Below, piece by piece: positions 35,522 through 46,901 of a stretch of 64,000 nucleotides of DNA. Origin of the DNA: Pseudooceanicola nitratireducens. Its GTDB lineage: Bacteria; Pseudomonadota; Alphaproteobacteria; Rhodobacterales; Rhodobacteraceae. The DNA lies in assembly GCF_900109195.1 (NCBI RefSeq), contig NZ_FNZG01000003.1, positions 248,001-312,000 on the forward strand, written 5' to 3'. The notes beneath the pieces are model-generated. The model saw nothing but the letters and a program-made list of their open reading frames with translations. It did not search any database and was not told the origin of the DNA. Each line of letters begins with the position of its first letter. Position 1 is the stretch's first letter. Position numbers and translations under genes: made by a program.

Positions 35522-35568
35522 TCGCTCGCCCCGAAAAGCGGATACCGGTTTTCGGACAAGGTGAGCGA
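35522..35568. repeat. REP-like palindrome between the two ATPase genes
   Basis: Nested inverted repeat: outer arms TCGCTC (35522-35527) and GAGCGA (35563-35568), inner arms CCGAAAA (35531-35537) and TTTTCGG (35549-35555). CCGAAAA..CGG..TTTTCGG palindromes of this kind are dispersed in rhizobia and relatives. It fills the 75-base gap and would fold as a stable mRNA hairpin, separating LivG from LivF. Confidence 0.6.
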
Positions 35569-35583
35569 GAAAGGAAAAAACAG

Positions 35584-36339
35584 ATGAACGTCAAACCCGA
35601 CTTCAACAAGGGCAAGAACTACGCCGAAACCGCCCCCGCCTTCCTCTCTGTCTGGAACATGGAGGCCTACTACGGCGAAAGCTACATCGTGCAGAACATC
35701 AGCTTCAACGTGCACGAAGGCGAGATCCTGGCGCTGCTGGGCCGCAACGGGGCCGGCAAGACCTCGACCCTGCGGTCGATCGCGCGGATGGACAATCCGC
35801 AGGTCACCCATGGTGAGATCTGGCTGGATCACAAGCCGCTCCACCTGATGAGCTCTCACCAGGCGGCGCAGGCCGGGATCGGCCTTGTGCCCGAGGATCG
35901 CTGCATCATCCCCGGCCTCACGGTCGAGGAAAACATCCAGCTGGCCCAGATCGCCCCGCCGATCGGCTGGTCGATCAGCCGCCTGTACGAGCTTTTCCCC
36001 CGCCTCGGCGAACGCCGCAAGCAAGAGGGCGTGACCCTGTCGGGCGGCGAACAGCAGATGCTGGCCATCGCCCGCGCGCTGGCCCGCGACATCAAGGTGC
36101 TGCTGTTGGACGAACCCTATGAAGGCCTGGCCCCCGTCATCGTCGACGAGATCGAGAAGACGCTGCGCATCATCAAGGAACAGGGGATCACCACGATCCT
36201 GGTCGAACAGAACGCTGTCCGGGCGCTGGAACTGGCCGACCGCGCCGTGATCCTGGACACCGGATCGGTGGTGTTCGACGGCTCGGCCAAGGAAGTGCTT
36301 GGCAACGCCGAGCTGCGCGCCGAATATCTGGCCATCTGA
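35584..36339 (+). CDS. ABC transporter ATP-binding protein, LivF family
   Basis: A 251-residue second ATPase. Walker A is GRNGAGKTST near residue 50, the signature is LSGGEQQMLAIARAL, Walker B is LLLDEPYEGLAP and the H-loop equivalent is LVEQNAV, typical of LivF where a Gln-Asn replaces the His region. The N-terminal 20 residues form an extension before the core. It ends EYLAI as in most LivF proteins. It completes a full importer and is followed by a hairpin and acsA. Confidence 0.93.
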   Translation: MNVKPDFNKGKNYAETAPAFLSVWNMEAYYGESYIVQNISFNVHEGEILALLGRNGAGKTSTLRSIARMDNPQVTHGEIWLDHKPLHLMSSHQAAQAGIGLVPEDRCIIPGLTVEENIQLAQIAPPIGWSISRLYELFPRLGERRKQEGVTLSGGEQQMLAIARALARDIKVLLLDEPYEGLAPVIVDEIEKTLRIIKEQGITTILVEQNAVRALELADRAVILDTGSVVFDGSAKEVLGNAELRAEYLAI

Positions 36340-36354
36340 TCCATTCACGACCCC

Positions 36355-36386
36355 GCAAGGGCGACCGATACCTTCGTCGCCCTTGC
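36355..36386 (+). terminator. Hairpin between importer and acsA
   Basis: GCAAGGGCGAC (36355-36365) pairs with GTCGCCCTTGC (36376-36386), 11 bp, ten-base loop, followed by CATTATCCC. It could terminate the importer transcript or partly uncouple acsA. Confidence 0.65.
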
Positions 36387-36589
36387 CATTATCCCAGCAA
36401 TTTCCGATAGCTGGACCCGCAATACCCCTGGTGCCGTCCCGAGGAGGGGCCGGGCAGCGCCAGGCAGGACAGGCCCGGGCATTGCGCCCAAAGGCCCGAC
36501 CCGCAATCGCCCCGACATGACGACCCGACAGCCCATGGGCCACCTGCCCGAAAGGCCAGATCGGAAGTTCCAGTACCGAAGGAGTGATC

Positions 36590-38539
<1,950 letters not shown>

Positions 38540-38608
38540 GACCCGGCGAAACCGGGTCGGGACACCCCGATACCGGCATGAAATCGGTCGCAATCCGACC
38601 ATTCTGAC

Positions 38609-38640
38609 AGGCGCGTCCCCCCGGGGCGCGCCTGTTTTCC
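38609..38640 (+). terminator. Terminator of acsA
   Basis: AGGCGCG (38609-38615) pairs with CGCGCCT (38627-38633), with CCCC/GGGG pairing inside, followed by GTTTTCC. A smaller GACCCGG/CCGGGTC hairpin just after the stop codon precedes it. Confidence 0.75.
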
Positions 38641-38799
38641 TGTGTGCCCGACAGCATCGGCAGGAATCCCCAACCCGATAAAACCAGCAAAGTCAGAGGG
38701 TTCAGCGACAAGCAGCGCAAATGCGCCACAGTCTCGAAAGTATATGGAACAGCACACCGCCCCGACCCGTTGTCTACCTGAAAACGAAAGGAGACAGAC

Positions 38800-39393
38800 A
38801 TGTCCAACGTTAAGAACTTTTTCATGACCAGCGCCGCCGTGCTGGCCCTTGCCGCCCCCGTCGCCGCCCAATCCATCGGTGCAGGCGCAGGTGTATCCGG
38901 TGACGCAGCCGGTTCGATCGGTGCTAACGGTGCCTCGGCCTCCATCGGTCTCGACTCGGATGTCAGCGCTTCGGCCGATGACACCGGCCTGAACGCCGAA
39001 ACCGGACTGACCGGCACCGCAGACGCGGATGTCGCCACGGACACCGAGATGGCTGAAACCGACGCGACCGACATGCCTGCTGGCGCAGAAGCCGGCACCA
39101 AGGTCGGTGCCCTGATCGGGGCCGACGTGGCCAGCGCCACCGGCGACACCATCGGTGAGATCGACGACGTGGTGCAGATGAACGGTGAAACCATGGCCGT
39201 TGTCGGCGTCGGTGGCTTCCTGGGCCTTGGCGAACATGACGTCGCCCTGCCGCTGACCGAACTGGCACTGAACGGCGAGACCGTGACCGCCATGGGCTAT
39301 ACCCGCGACCAGCTGGAAGCCATGGCCGAATTCAACGCCGACACCGCGATTTCGCTTGAAGCGGATCAGGTGATCGAGCTGGGCCAATCCTAA
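38800..39393 (+). CDS. Exported PRC-barrel domain protein
   Basis: A 197-residue protein with a Sec signal peptide (FFMTSAAVLALAAPVAAQS, cut after AAQ near residue 24). A long low-complexity segment rich in Gly, Ala, Asp and Thr runs to about residue 100. The C-terminal domain GTKVGALIGADVASATGDTI then IGEIDDVVQMNGE is a PRC-barrel, a fold found in photosynthetic reaction centre H subunits and in periplasmic stress proteins. The protein is very acidic, fitting a marine or periplasmic setting. It is monocistronic with a strong terminator. Confidence 0.85.
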   Translation: MSNVKNFFMTSAAVLALAAPVAAQSIGAGAGVSGDAAGSIGANGASASIGLDSDVSASADDTGLNAETGLTGTADADVATDTEMAETDATDMPAGAEAGTKVGALIGADVASATGDTIGEIDDVVQMNGETMAVVGVGGFLGLGEHDVALPLTELALNGETVTAMGYTRDQLEAMAEFNADTAISLEADQVIELGQS

Positions 39394-39455
39394 GGCCCAA
39401 TCCTAAGACCCAAGTGACCTCGCTCAGGCCCCTCCTCCCGGCCTGATGCGGATCG

Positions 39456-39484
39456 GGGGCTGCCCTTCGGGGCGGCCCCTTTTT
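39456..39484 (+). terminator. Terminator of PRC-barrel gene
   Basis: GGGGCTGCCC (39456-39465) pairs with GGGCGGCCCC (39470-39479), loop TTCG, followed by TTTTT. Confidence 0.9.
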
Positions 39485-39688
39485 CATGCGTAGATGCCCA
39501 TATTCCCCTTTGTCGCCAGCATCCTGCGCCCCCCTGCGCCCATATGCCCGGTGTTCGCGCAAACGGGGATTTGCCAAGGGACGCTTTTCACCCCCGCCGA
39601 CTTCCCCTATAAGCGCTTCAGTTTCCGCGCGGAAAACCCGTCATCCGGGCCGCGCGCTCATGGCTCACAACCGCAGGCGAGTAGCTGT

Positions 39689-40192
39689 ATGACCAATAAA
39701 AACACCGAATCCGACGTCGCCTTCATCAAGGCTTTGGCGGAACTGCTGCGTGAAAACGATCTGACCGAAATCCAGGTCAAGCGCGACTATGGCGAAGACG
39801 ACAGCCTGAATGTCCGCGTCTCCAAGAAGGTCGAAGTGGCCGCAGCCCCGACCTCCTACAGCGTTCCGGCCGCCGCGCCCGCGCCTGCCGCCGCGGCCCC
39901 TGCCGCCGCAGCCGCACCGGCCGCCCCCGCCGCCGCCGAAGAAGACCCCGCCCAGCACCCCGGTGCCGTGACCTCTCCCATGGTGGGCACCGTCTATCTG
40001 CAGCCCGAACCGACGGCCCCGGCCTTCGTGAAGGTGGGTGACCAGGTCTCTGAAGGGCAGACCCTGCTGATCGTCGAGGCGATGAAGACCATGAACCAGA
40101 TCCCCGCGCCCAAGTCCGGCACGGTCAAACGGATCCTCGTCGAAGACAAGGCCGCCGTCGAATATGGCGCGCCGCTGATGATCATCGAATAA
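39689..40192 (+). CDS. accB: Acetyl-CoA carboxylase biotin carboxyl carrier protein
   Basis: A 167-residue carrier. The biotinylated lysine is in IVEAMKTMN near residue 135. An Ala/Pro-rich linker (residues about 55-85) connects the N-terminal helical part to the biotinyl domain, as in all BCCPs. The ATG at 39689 follows a weak site; the longer frame from 39494 has no such site. It is 12 bases upstream of accC, and the two make the carboxylase half of acetyl-CoA carboxylase, the first step of fatty acid synthesis. Confidence 0.96.
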   Translation: MTNKNTESDVAFIKALAELLRENDLTEIQVKRDYGEDDSLNVRVSKKVEVAAAPTSYSVPAAAPAPAAAAPAAAAAPAAPAAAEEDPAQHPGAVTSPMVGTVYLQPEPTAPAFVKVGDQVSEGQTLLIVEAMKTMNQIPAPKSGTVKRILVEDKAAVEYGAPLMIIE

Positions 40193-40204
40193 GGCCCGCG
40201 CCGG

Positions 40205-41554
40205 ATGTTCGACAAAATCCTCATTGCCAACCGGGGCGAAATCGCCCTCCGCGTGATCCGCGCCGCCCGCGAGATGGGCGTGCAGACCGTCGCCGTGCAT
40301 TCCACTGCCGACACCGATGCGATGCATGTGCGCATGGCGGATGAATCCGTCTGCGTCGGCCCGCCTCCGGGCTCCGACAGCTATCTGCACATTCCCTCGA
40401 TCATTGCCGCCGCCGAAGTGACCGGTGCCCAGGCGATCCACCCGGGCTATGGCTTCCTGTCGGAAAACGCCGCCTTCGTGCAGATCGTCGAGGACCACGG
40501 CATCACCTTCATCGGCCCCACGGCGGAACATATCCGCGTCATGGGCGACAAGATCACCGCGAAGGACACGATGAAGGCGCTTGGCGTGCCCTGCGTGCCC
40601 GGATCGGACGGGGGCGTGCCGGACCTGGCAGCCGCCAAGAAGATCGGTGAGGAATTCGGCTATCCCGTCATCATCAAGGCCACCGCCGGTGGCGGCGGGC
40701 GCGGCATGAAGGTCGCCAAGTCCGAAAAGGACATGGCCAACGCCTTCCAGACCGCCCGCGCCGAGGCCAAGGCCGCCTTTGGCAATGACGAAGTCTACAT
40801 CGAGAAATACCTGACCACCCCCCGCCACATCGAGATCCAGGTCTTCGGTGACGGCAAGGGGCGTGCGGTGCACCTGGGCGAACGGGACTGTTCGCTGCAG
40901 CGCCGCCACCAGAAGGTCTTTGAAGAGGCCCCCGGCCCCTGCATCACGGCGGAGGAACGCGCGCGCATCGGCAAGATCTGCGCCGACGCCGTGGCCAAGA
41001 TCAACTATGCCGGCGCCGGCACGATCGAATTCCTCTACGAGAAGGGCGAATTCTACTTCATCGAGATGAACACCCGCCTGCAGGTGGAACATCCCGTCAC
41101 CGAAGCGATCTTCGGGGTCGACCTGGTGCGCGAACAGATCCGCGTGGCCTCGGGCCTGCCGATGTCCTTCGAACAGGACGATCTGACGATCAACGGCCAC
41201 TCGATCGAGGTCCGCCTGAACGCCGAGAAACTGCCCGAGTTCGCCCCGCGTCCCGGCAAGATCACCGCCTTCCATGCCCCCGGCGGCCTGGGCGTGCGGA
41301 TGGATTCGGCGCTCTATGACGGCTATGTCATCCCGCCCTATTACGACAGCCTGATCGGCAAGCTGATCGTGCACGGCCGCGACCGGGACGAGGCGCTGGC
41401 CCGTCTCAACCGCGCCCTGGGGGAACTGATCATCGACGGCGTGGAAAACACAGTGCCGCTGTTCTCGGCCCTGCTGCAGGAACCGGCGATCCACAGCGGC
41501 GACTACAACATCCACTGGCTGGAACACTGGCTGGAACTGGGCAAGCTGGGCTGA
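40205..41554 (+). CDS. accC: Acetyl-CoA carboxylase, biotin carboxylase subunit
   Basis: A 449-residue ATP-grasp enzyme that carboxylates biotin on AccB. It begins [18 protein letters not shown], with the glycine-rich ATP loop [12 protein letters not shown] near residue 160, the catalytic stretch [12 protein letters not shown] and [12 protein letters not shown] with the metal-binding Glu. Length is standard. It is the second gene of the accBC operon and is followed by a hairpin terminator. Confidence 0.97.
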   Translation: MFDKILIANRGEIALRVIRAAREMGVQTVAVHSTADTDAMHVRMADESVCVGPPPGSDSYLHIPSIIAAAEVTGAQAIHPGYGFLSENAAFVQIVEDHGITFIGPTAEHIRVMGDKITAKDTMKALGVPCVPGSDGGVPDLAAAKKIGEEFGYPVIIKATAGGGGRGMKVAKSEKDMANAFQTARAEAKAAFGNDEVYIEKYLTTPRHIEIQVFGDGKGRAVHLGERDCSLQRRHQKVFEEAPGPCITAEERARIGKICADAVAKINYAGAGTIEFLYEKGEFYFIEMNTRLQVEHPVTEAIFGVDLVREQIRVASGLPMSFEQDDLTINGHSIEVRLNAEKLPEFAPRPGKITAFHAPGGLGVRMDSALYDGYVIPPYYDSLIGKLIVHGRDRDEALARLNRALGELIIDGVENTVPLFSALLQEPAIHSGDYNIHWLEHWLELGKLG

Positions 41555-41580
41555 ACGGTCCCGCCCCTTGTTAGGTTCGA

Positions 41581-41616
41581 ACGCCCTGGCCCCCGCGCCG
41601 GGGCGTTCTTCGTTTA
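41581..41616 (+). terminator. Terminator of accBC operon
   Basis: ACGCCC (41581-41586) pairs with GGGCGT (41601-41606), with further GG/CC pairing inside, followed by TCTTCGTTT. Confidence 0.75.
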
Positions 41617-41757
41617 CGCCCCCGCGTCCGGGTAACGCGGCGCGGAGGCCTGAGAGGGCCGACAAGCTCCCCCCTCGCAATTCTGCCCCGGCTCTGGCAG
41701 ACTACAGGCCACGGGTCAGGTCACTGATCCCAAGCGCGGTCCAACCACGGGCAGAGA

Positions 41758-42414
41758 ATGAAAGACAGCGACCACGGTGAGCTGACGCCGGACCTCTTGT
41801 TGCACGCCTATACCTCGGGCATCTTTCCGATGTCCGAACACCGCGACGACCCCGAGATCTTCTGGGTCGAGCCGCGCCGCCGCGGGGTCTTTCCGCTGGA
41901 CGGGTTCCACATCTCGCGCTCGCTTGCCCGGGCGCTGCGGCGCGATGACTACCGGATCGCGATCAACCGCGATTTTGCCGGCACGCTGGACGGCTGTGCC
42001 GCGCGCGAGGAAACCTGGATCTCCGCCCGGATCGCGGATCTGTACATGCAGCTGCACGACAGCGGCTTTGCCCATTCGTTCGAGGTCTGGTCCCCCGAAA
42101 ACCGCCTGATCGGCGGCGTCTACGGCGTGGCGCTTGGCGGGGCCTTCTTCGGGGAAAGCATGTTCTCGCGCCGAAGGGATGCGTCCAAGATCGCCCTGGC
42201 CTGGCTGGTGGCGCATCTGAACCGCAGCGGGTTTCAGCTGTTCGACACCCAGTTCCTGACGCCGCATCTGGCCACCCTGGGCGCGCAGGAAATCAGCCGG
42301 GCCGCCTATCGCGCCCAGCTGGCCGAAGCCCTGACCCAGCCGGCCAGTTTCACTGCACAGCCCCTGCCCGTCTCAGGTCACGAGGTCGTGCAGCTCAATA
42401 CCCAGATGTCATAG
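41758..42414 (+). CDS. aat: Leucyl/phenylalanyl-tRNA-protein transferase
   Basis: A 218-residue N-end-rule enzyme that adds Leu or Phe to N-terminal Arg or Lys of proteins, marking them for ClpAP. Typical blocks are LLHAYTSGIFPMSEHRDDPEIFWVEP, GVYGVALGGAFFGESMFSR and FQLFDTQFLTPHLATLGA. Length is normal for alphaproteobacteria. Its 3' end overlaps the convergent DUF2155 gene by 37 bases. The start at 41758 is preceded by GGCAGAGA. Confidence 0.95.
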   Translation: MKDSDHGELTPDLLLHAYTSGIFPMSEHRDDPEIFWVEPRRRGVFPLDGFHISRSLARALRRDDYRIAINRDFAGTLDGCAAREETWISARIADLYMQLHDSGFAHSFEVWSPENRLIGGVYGVALGGAFFGESMFSRRRDASKIALAWLVAHLNRSGFQLFDTQFLTPHLATLGAQEISRAAYRAQLAEALTQPASFTAQPLPVSGHEVVQLNTQMS

Positions 42415-42908
42415 CGGAAATGGTCCAGCGGGTTCAGACCCGGGGACGAGGCGATCATCCAGCCCGAAAAGATCGGGTCGGCGGATTTCGCGGGTTCGGT
42501 AATCGTCATGAAGGCAAAGGCATCTCCGGCCTCGTTGCCCTCGGGATAGCGGCATTCCCACATGGTCACCGACAGCTTGCCGACCATCACGGCCGAGCCG
42601 GAGGGCACCGTCACATCCAGCGTGTCGCCGTTGATCTTGTCCAGCCCGCGCAGCGTCGCGCCCGTCCCGATGGATACCTCGTCCTGCGGGGCGGGTTCGG
42701 GGTTCAGCGGGGTCGTCGACGACTGATCCAGGGCCTGCGGGTCCAGCCCCTGCTGGCCCAGGTCCAGCGGCCCCAAGTCCAGCGGGGCCAGAAGCTCTTG
42801 CGCCGCGACAGGAGCCGCCAGCGGCCCCAGAAGACACGCACCGGCCAAGATCGACGCCAGCGCCAGCGACGCCACGCCCTTGCCCGTGAAAGACTTCAAA
42901 CGGTTCAT
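42378..42908 (-). CDS. DUF2155 domain-containing exported protein
   Basis: A 176-residue protein with a Sec signal peptide (LALASILAGACLLGPLAAPVAAQ). A Pro/Leu/Gln-rich spacer follows, then a DUF2155 domain (ATLRGLDKINGDTLDVTV, VTMWECRYPEGNEAGDAFAF, PIFSGWMIASSPGLNPLDH) with two cysteines likely to form a disulfide. Function is unknown; the family is restricted to alphaproteobacteria. It overlaps mlaD by four bases, and the order NDUFA12-mlaD-DUF2155 is conserved in the group. Confidence 0.9.
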   Translation of the reverse strand: MNRLKSFTGKGVASLALASILAGACLLGPLAAPVAAQELLAPLDLGPLDLGQQGLDPQALDQSSTTPLNPEPAPQDEVSIGTGATLRGLDKINGDTLDVTVPSGSAVMVGKLSVTMWECRYPEGNEAGDAFAFMTITEPAKSADPIFSGWMIASSPGLNPLDHFRYDIWVLSCTTS

Positions 42909-43351
42909 TGATCGCCCCCGGCGACGAATTTCATCAGAAGCGACACAAGGCTGACCGCGCCCTGGGTGTCCAGAACCTCGTCCCCTGCGGCATAGCTGAA
43001 GGGCGACCCGCCGGGCAGGATCTCGACATAGTTGCCGCCCAGCAGCCCTTCGGAAGAGATCACGACCGAGGAATCGTCCGGCACCTCGATCCCGTCGCGC
43101 ACGGTAAAGGTCGTCACCGCGCGATAGGTGGTTTCATCCAGATCGATGCCGGTGACCGTGCCAATCTTCACCCCGGCCAGCCGCACATCCGTGCCAAGCG
43201 ACACGCCATCCGCCGACCGGAACGAGGCGCTAAGCGGATAGCCCGCGCCGCCCGTGCCGACCCCGGCGATCTGCGCCGCATAGACGCCGAACCCGATGGC
43301 CAAGGCCAAAACGGCCCCGCCGACGATGACTTCGGTGGTGTTTTCGGACAT
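42905..43351 (-). CDS. mlaD: MlaD family lipid-asymmetry protein
   Basis: A 148-residue MCE-domain protein. One N-terminal membrane helix (VGGAVLALAIGFGVYAAQI) anchors it to the inner membrane, and the MCE domain (YPLSASFRSADGVSLGTDVRLAGVKIGTVTG, SEGLLGGNYVEILPGG) faces the periplasm, where hexamers shuttle phospholipids. The other Mla genes (mlaE, mlaF) are not beside it. It overlaps DUF2155 by four bases. Confidence 0.92.
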   Translation of the reverse strand: MSENTTEVIVGGAVLALAIGFGVYAAQIAGVGTGGAGYPLSASFRSADGVSLGTDVRLAGVKIGTVTGIDLDETTYRAVTTFTVRDGIEVPDDSSVVISSEGLLGGNYVEILPGGSPFSYAAGDEVLDTQGAVSLVSLLMKFVAGGDQ

Positions 43352-43380
43352 GAAACTGCGCGCCCCTGAGACCTGGCCCC

Positions 43381-43764
43381 TTACTCGGGGCTCCAGGCCT
43401 CGTAATCCTGGCGGGCAACCGGGTCCGGGCGGCGCAGCGATCCTGCGGGCGCATAGGCCTCGGGTGTGCCGGTCAGGTTCGGCAGATGCGGCTTTTCCCA
43501 GGGCTTGTGAACCAGCGGGCGGTCGGTCGGAAGCTCGTCAAAGGTGTGGTGCAACCAGCCGTGCCAATCGGGACCGATGCGGCTTGCCTCGACCTCACCA
43601 TTGTAGATGACCCAACGTTTCTTGCCGTCGTTGGCCGAGTAATAGGTGTTCCCATACTCGTCCTCGCCCACCTTGGTGCCCTTTCGGCGGGTGTAAAGCT
43701 TGGTGTTCAGCGTCGCGCCGTTCCACCAGGTCACCGCGCCAAGAAAGGTGTTGAGAATGCCCAT
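43381..43764 (-). CDS. NADH:ubiquinone oxidoreductase accessory subunit NDUFA12-like
   Basis: A 127-residue protein matching the NDUFA12/B17.2 family, a supernumerary subunit of complex I that occurs in alphaproteobacteria and mitochondria. Diagnostic stretches are [29 protein letters not shown] and [20 protein letters not shown]. It has no membrane segment. The ATG at 43764 has GGAGG ten bases upstream. Other complex I genes are not in view. It leads the mlaD-DUF2155 operon. Confidence 0.94.
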   Translation of the reverse strand: MGILNTFLGAVTWWNGATLNTKLYTRRKGTKVGEDEYGNTYYSANDGKKRWVIYNGEVEASRIGPDWHGWLHHTFDELPTDRPLVHKPWEKPHLPNLTGTPEAYAPAGSLRRPDPVARQDYEAWSPE

Positions 43765-43935
43765 GCCAAGCCTCCGGTTAGCTTGTTCCTGATATGGCCT
43801 ATTCGGGGTTGAACGTCCAGCCCCGAGCAGCCCGCGCCCGGTCCCCCGCGGCATCCTGCCCTGCCAGTGGTTGCCGAAGTGTTCACGAAGGCCCTGCGGC
43901 GGTGGTTTTCCGTCCCCCTGCCCCCGAACATGACA

Positions 43936-43964
43936 ACACCCGGCACGACGGGCGTGCCGGGTGT
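43936..43964. terminator. Hairpin upstream of NDUFA12 / downstream of ridA
   Basis: ACACCCGGCACG (43936-43947) pairs perfectly with CGTGCCGGGTGT (43953-43964), loop of five. Reading the minus strand it lies after the ridA stop, followed by TGTCATGTTC, and is probably its terminator. Confidence 0.7.
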
Positions 43965-44021
43965 CTGGGTCTGGTCGATAGGCAGATCAGGCCAGGTGGC
44001 CCCGTTCGCGCCCGGGGCCGG

Positions 44022-44378
44022 TCACGCCAGCGCGGTGACCTCGATCTCGATCCGGTATTTCGGGTCGATCAGCCCGGTTTCGATCATCGTGGCGGCCGGC
44101 GGGTTGTCCCCGAAGGTTTCCGCCAGGATCGGCCAGCAGGGTTCGAACTCGGTCCGGTCGGGCAGGTAATAGGTCACCCGCACGACCTTATCCATGCCGC
44201 TTCCGGCCTTCTCAAGCGCGTCGCGGATCACCTCCAGCGCGGACCGGCACTGTGCGGTCACCTCGTCGCCCTGGCCGACGGTGCCGGCCACGTGGACGAA
44301 ACCGCCTGCGACGACAGCCCGGCAATAGCCCAGCTTGGCTTCGAATTCCCCGCCCGAATGGATGCGTGTGATGGTCAT
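44022..44378 (-). CDS. RidA family protein
   Basis: A 118-residue protein of the RidA/YjgF/UK114 family, enamine/imine deaminases that protect against reactive 2-aminoacrylate. The C-terminal block (PPAATMIETGLIDPKYRIEIEVTA) is family-like, but the Arg that binds the substrate carboxylate in RidA (usually RxxxxV near residue 105) is not obvious: RIEIEV has it. The start at 44378 has GGAGAAG eight bases upstream. A longer frame to 44423 would run through the clpX terminator hairpin, so it is rejected. Confidence 0.85.
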   Translation of the reverse strand: MTITRIHSGGEFEAKLGYCRAVVAGGFVHVAGTVGQGDEVTAQCRSALEVIRDALEKAGSGMDKVVRVTYYLPDRTEFEPCWPILAETFGDNPPAATMIETGLIDPKYRIEIEVTALA

Positions 44379-44389
44379 GGTCTTCTCCA

Positions 44390-44417
44390 TAAGAAAGGGC
44401 GGGAAAAATCCCCGCCC
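44390..44417 (-). terminator. Rho-independent terminator of clpX
   Basis: On the minus strand GGGCGGG (44417-44411) pairs with CCCGCCC (44403-44397) over GATTTTT, followed by TTTCTT. It lies 25 bases after the clpX stop and just before the ridA ribosome site. Confidence 0.85.
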
Positions 44418-44441
44418 TGACAAAAATCCAACTGCGGCCGA

Positions 44442-45710
<1,269 letters not shown>

Positions 45711-45820
45711 TTCACACCTTTCGCCCCGATGCGGGGCCTTGCCCGGTTATCCCGCCCCCTTAAGGGGCGGAAATAAGCTTTGGCAGATAGCCTAAGTCAC
45801 CCCCAGACCATCCACAATGT

Positions 45821-45859
45821 CAAAAATACGTCACATCGGGATCGTGATGATCCGGTGAC
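45821..45859 (-). terminator. Terminator of clpP
   Basis: Minus-strand stem GTCAC..GGATC pairs with GATCC..GTGAC around ATCAC, followed by GTATTTTTG. It starts directly after the clpP stop codon, so clpP and clpX are probably mostly separate transcripts. Confidence 0.8.
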
Positions 45860-46492
45860 TTACGCCTCTTCGCCGTCAGCCTTGGGGCGGCTTGCAAAGA
45901 TCTCGTCGATCAGGCCCCAGTCCTTGGCTTCCTCGGCGGTCATGAAGTTATCCCGCTCAAGCGCGTCGACAACCGTCTCGTAGTCCTGGCCGGTGTGCTT
46001 CACGTAGATCCGGTTCAGACGTTCTTTCAGACGCTCGGTGTGCTTGGCGTGGATCATGATGTCCGTCGCCTGGCCGCGATACCCGCCCGAGGGCTGGTGC
46101 ACCATCACCTCGGCATTGGGCAGGGCATAGCGCATGCCCGCCTCACCACCCGCCAGCAGCAGCGAGCCCATGGACGCCGCCTGGCCGATGACCAGCGTGC
46201 CGACCTTCGGCTTGATGTACTGCATGGTATCATAGATCGACAGGCCCGAGGTCACCACGCCGCCGGGGCTGTTGATGTACATCGAGATGTTCTTGCTGGG
46301 GTTCTCGGCCTCGAGGTGCAGCAGCTGCGCCACGATCAGCGAGGACATGCCGTCATGCACCGGGCCGGAAACGAAGATGATCCGCTCCTTCAGCAGGCGC
46401 GAGAAGATATCATAGGCGCGTTCCCCGCGGCTGGTCTGTTCGACCACCATGGGCACCAGTGTATTCATGTAATGTTCGTAAACGTCGCTCAT
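45860..46492 (-). CDS. clpP: ATP-dependent Clp protease proteolytic subunit ClpP
   Basis: A 210-residue serine protease. The catalytic triad is visible: Ser107 in [10 protein letters not shown], His132 in MVHQPSGG and Asp181 in LERDNFM. Handle-region and N-terminal loop sequences are typical. It is the partner of ClpX just downstream. The start at 46492 is preceded by AGGAGGCGGG. Confidence 0.97.
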   Translation of the reverse strand: MSDVYEHYMNTLVPMVVEQTSRGERAYDIFSRLLKERIIFVSGPVHDGMSSLIVAQLLHLEAENPSKNISMYINSPGGVVTSGLSIYDTMQYIKPKVGTLVIGQAASMGSLLLAGGEAGMRYALPNAEVMVHQPSGGYRGQATDIMIHAKHTERLKERLNRIYVKHTGQDYETVVDALERDNFMTAEEAKDWGLIDEIFASRPKADGEEA

Positions 46493-46901
46493 CCGGCCCG
46501 CCTCCTGCTACCTTTCGATCCTTATCGATCAGGATCTAACAGAGTCTTAGTGACGCCCGTGACCGGCTGCAAGGGCAAGGGGGGCAACTTGTAACCTCAC
46601 GGTAAACCGAAGGCCTGGGTGACTTTGCGACAGGCAGGCGCGTGCGCCAGCCCCCCTTGCGCGCTGTGGTTGTGCCCGGGCCTTGCTGCGCCCGGCAGGG
46701 TTATCACCAAGGATACGACTCTGGGCCAGCCCCGGACGGTCGCGTCCCTGCCCGCCAGAAAGGAACCGGCCGCGCAAGCCCGACGGCTGTGCGCGACCGG
46801 TGGCAAGATCGGCCTCTAGGGTGGGATGGTTGCCCGATCAGGGACGCGAACGACCGGGCATCCCCCTTCCCTCAGCCGATCCTTTCGGGATCACCCAGAG
46901 G
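46493..46901. other. Intergenic between soxD and clpP
   Basis: About 410 bases with no credible gene. Near 46823-46864 GGGA/TGCCCG arms pair with CGGGCA/TCCC and could end the sox transcript; a smaller GATCC-TTTCG-GGATC hairpin at about 46879 follows soxD more closely. The right part must hold the clpP promoter, which I could not pin down. Confidence 0.45.

Noticed and set aside
39893-39950. Ala/Pro codon repeat in accB
   Set aside because: It encodes the flexible BCCP linker seen in all members; not a DNA-level repeat of interest.
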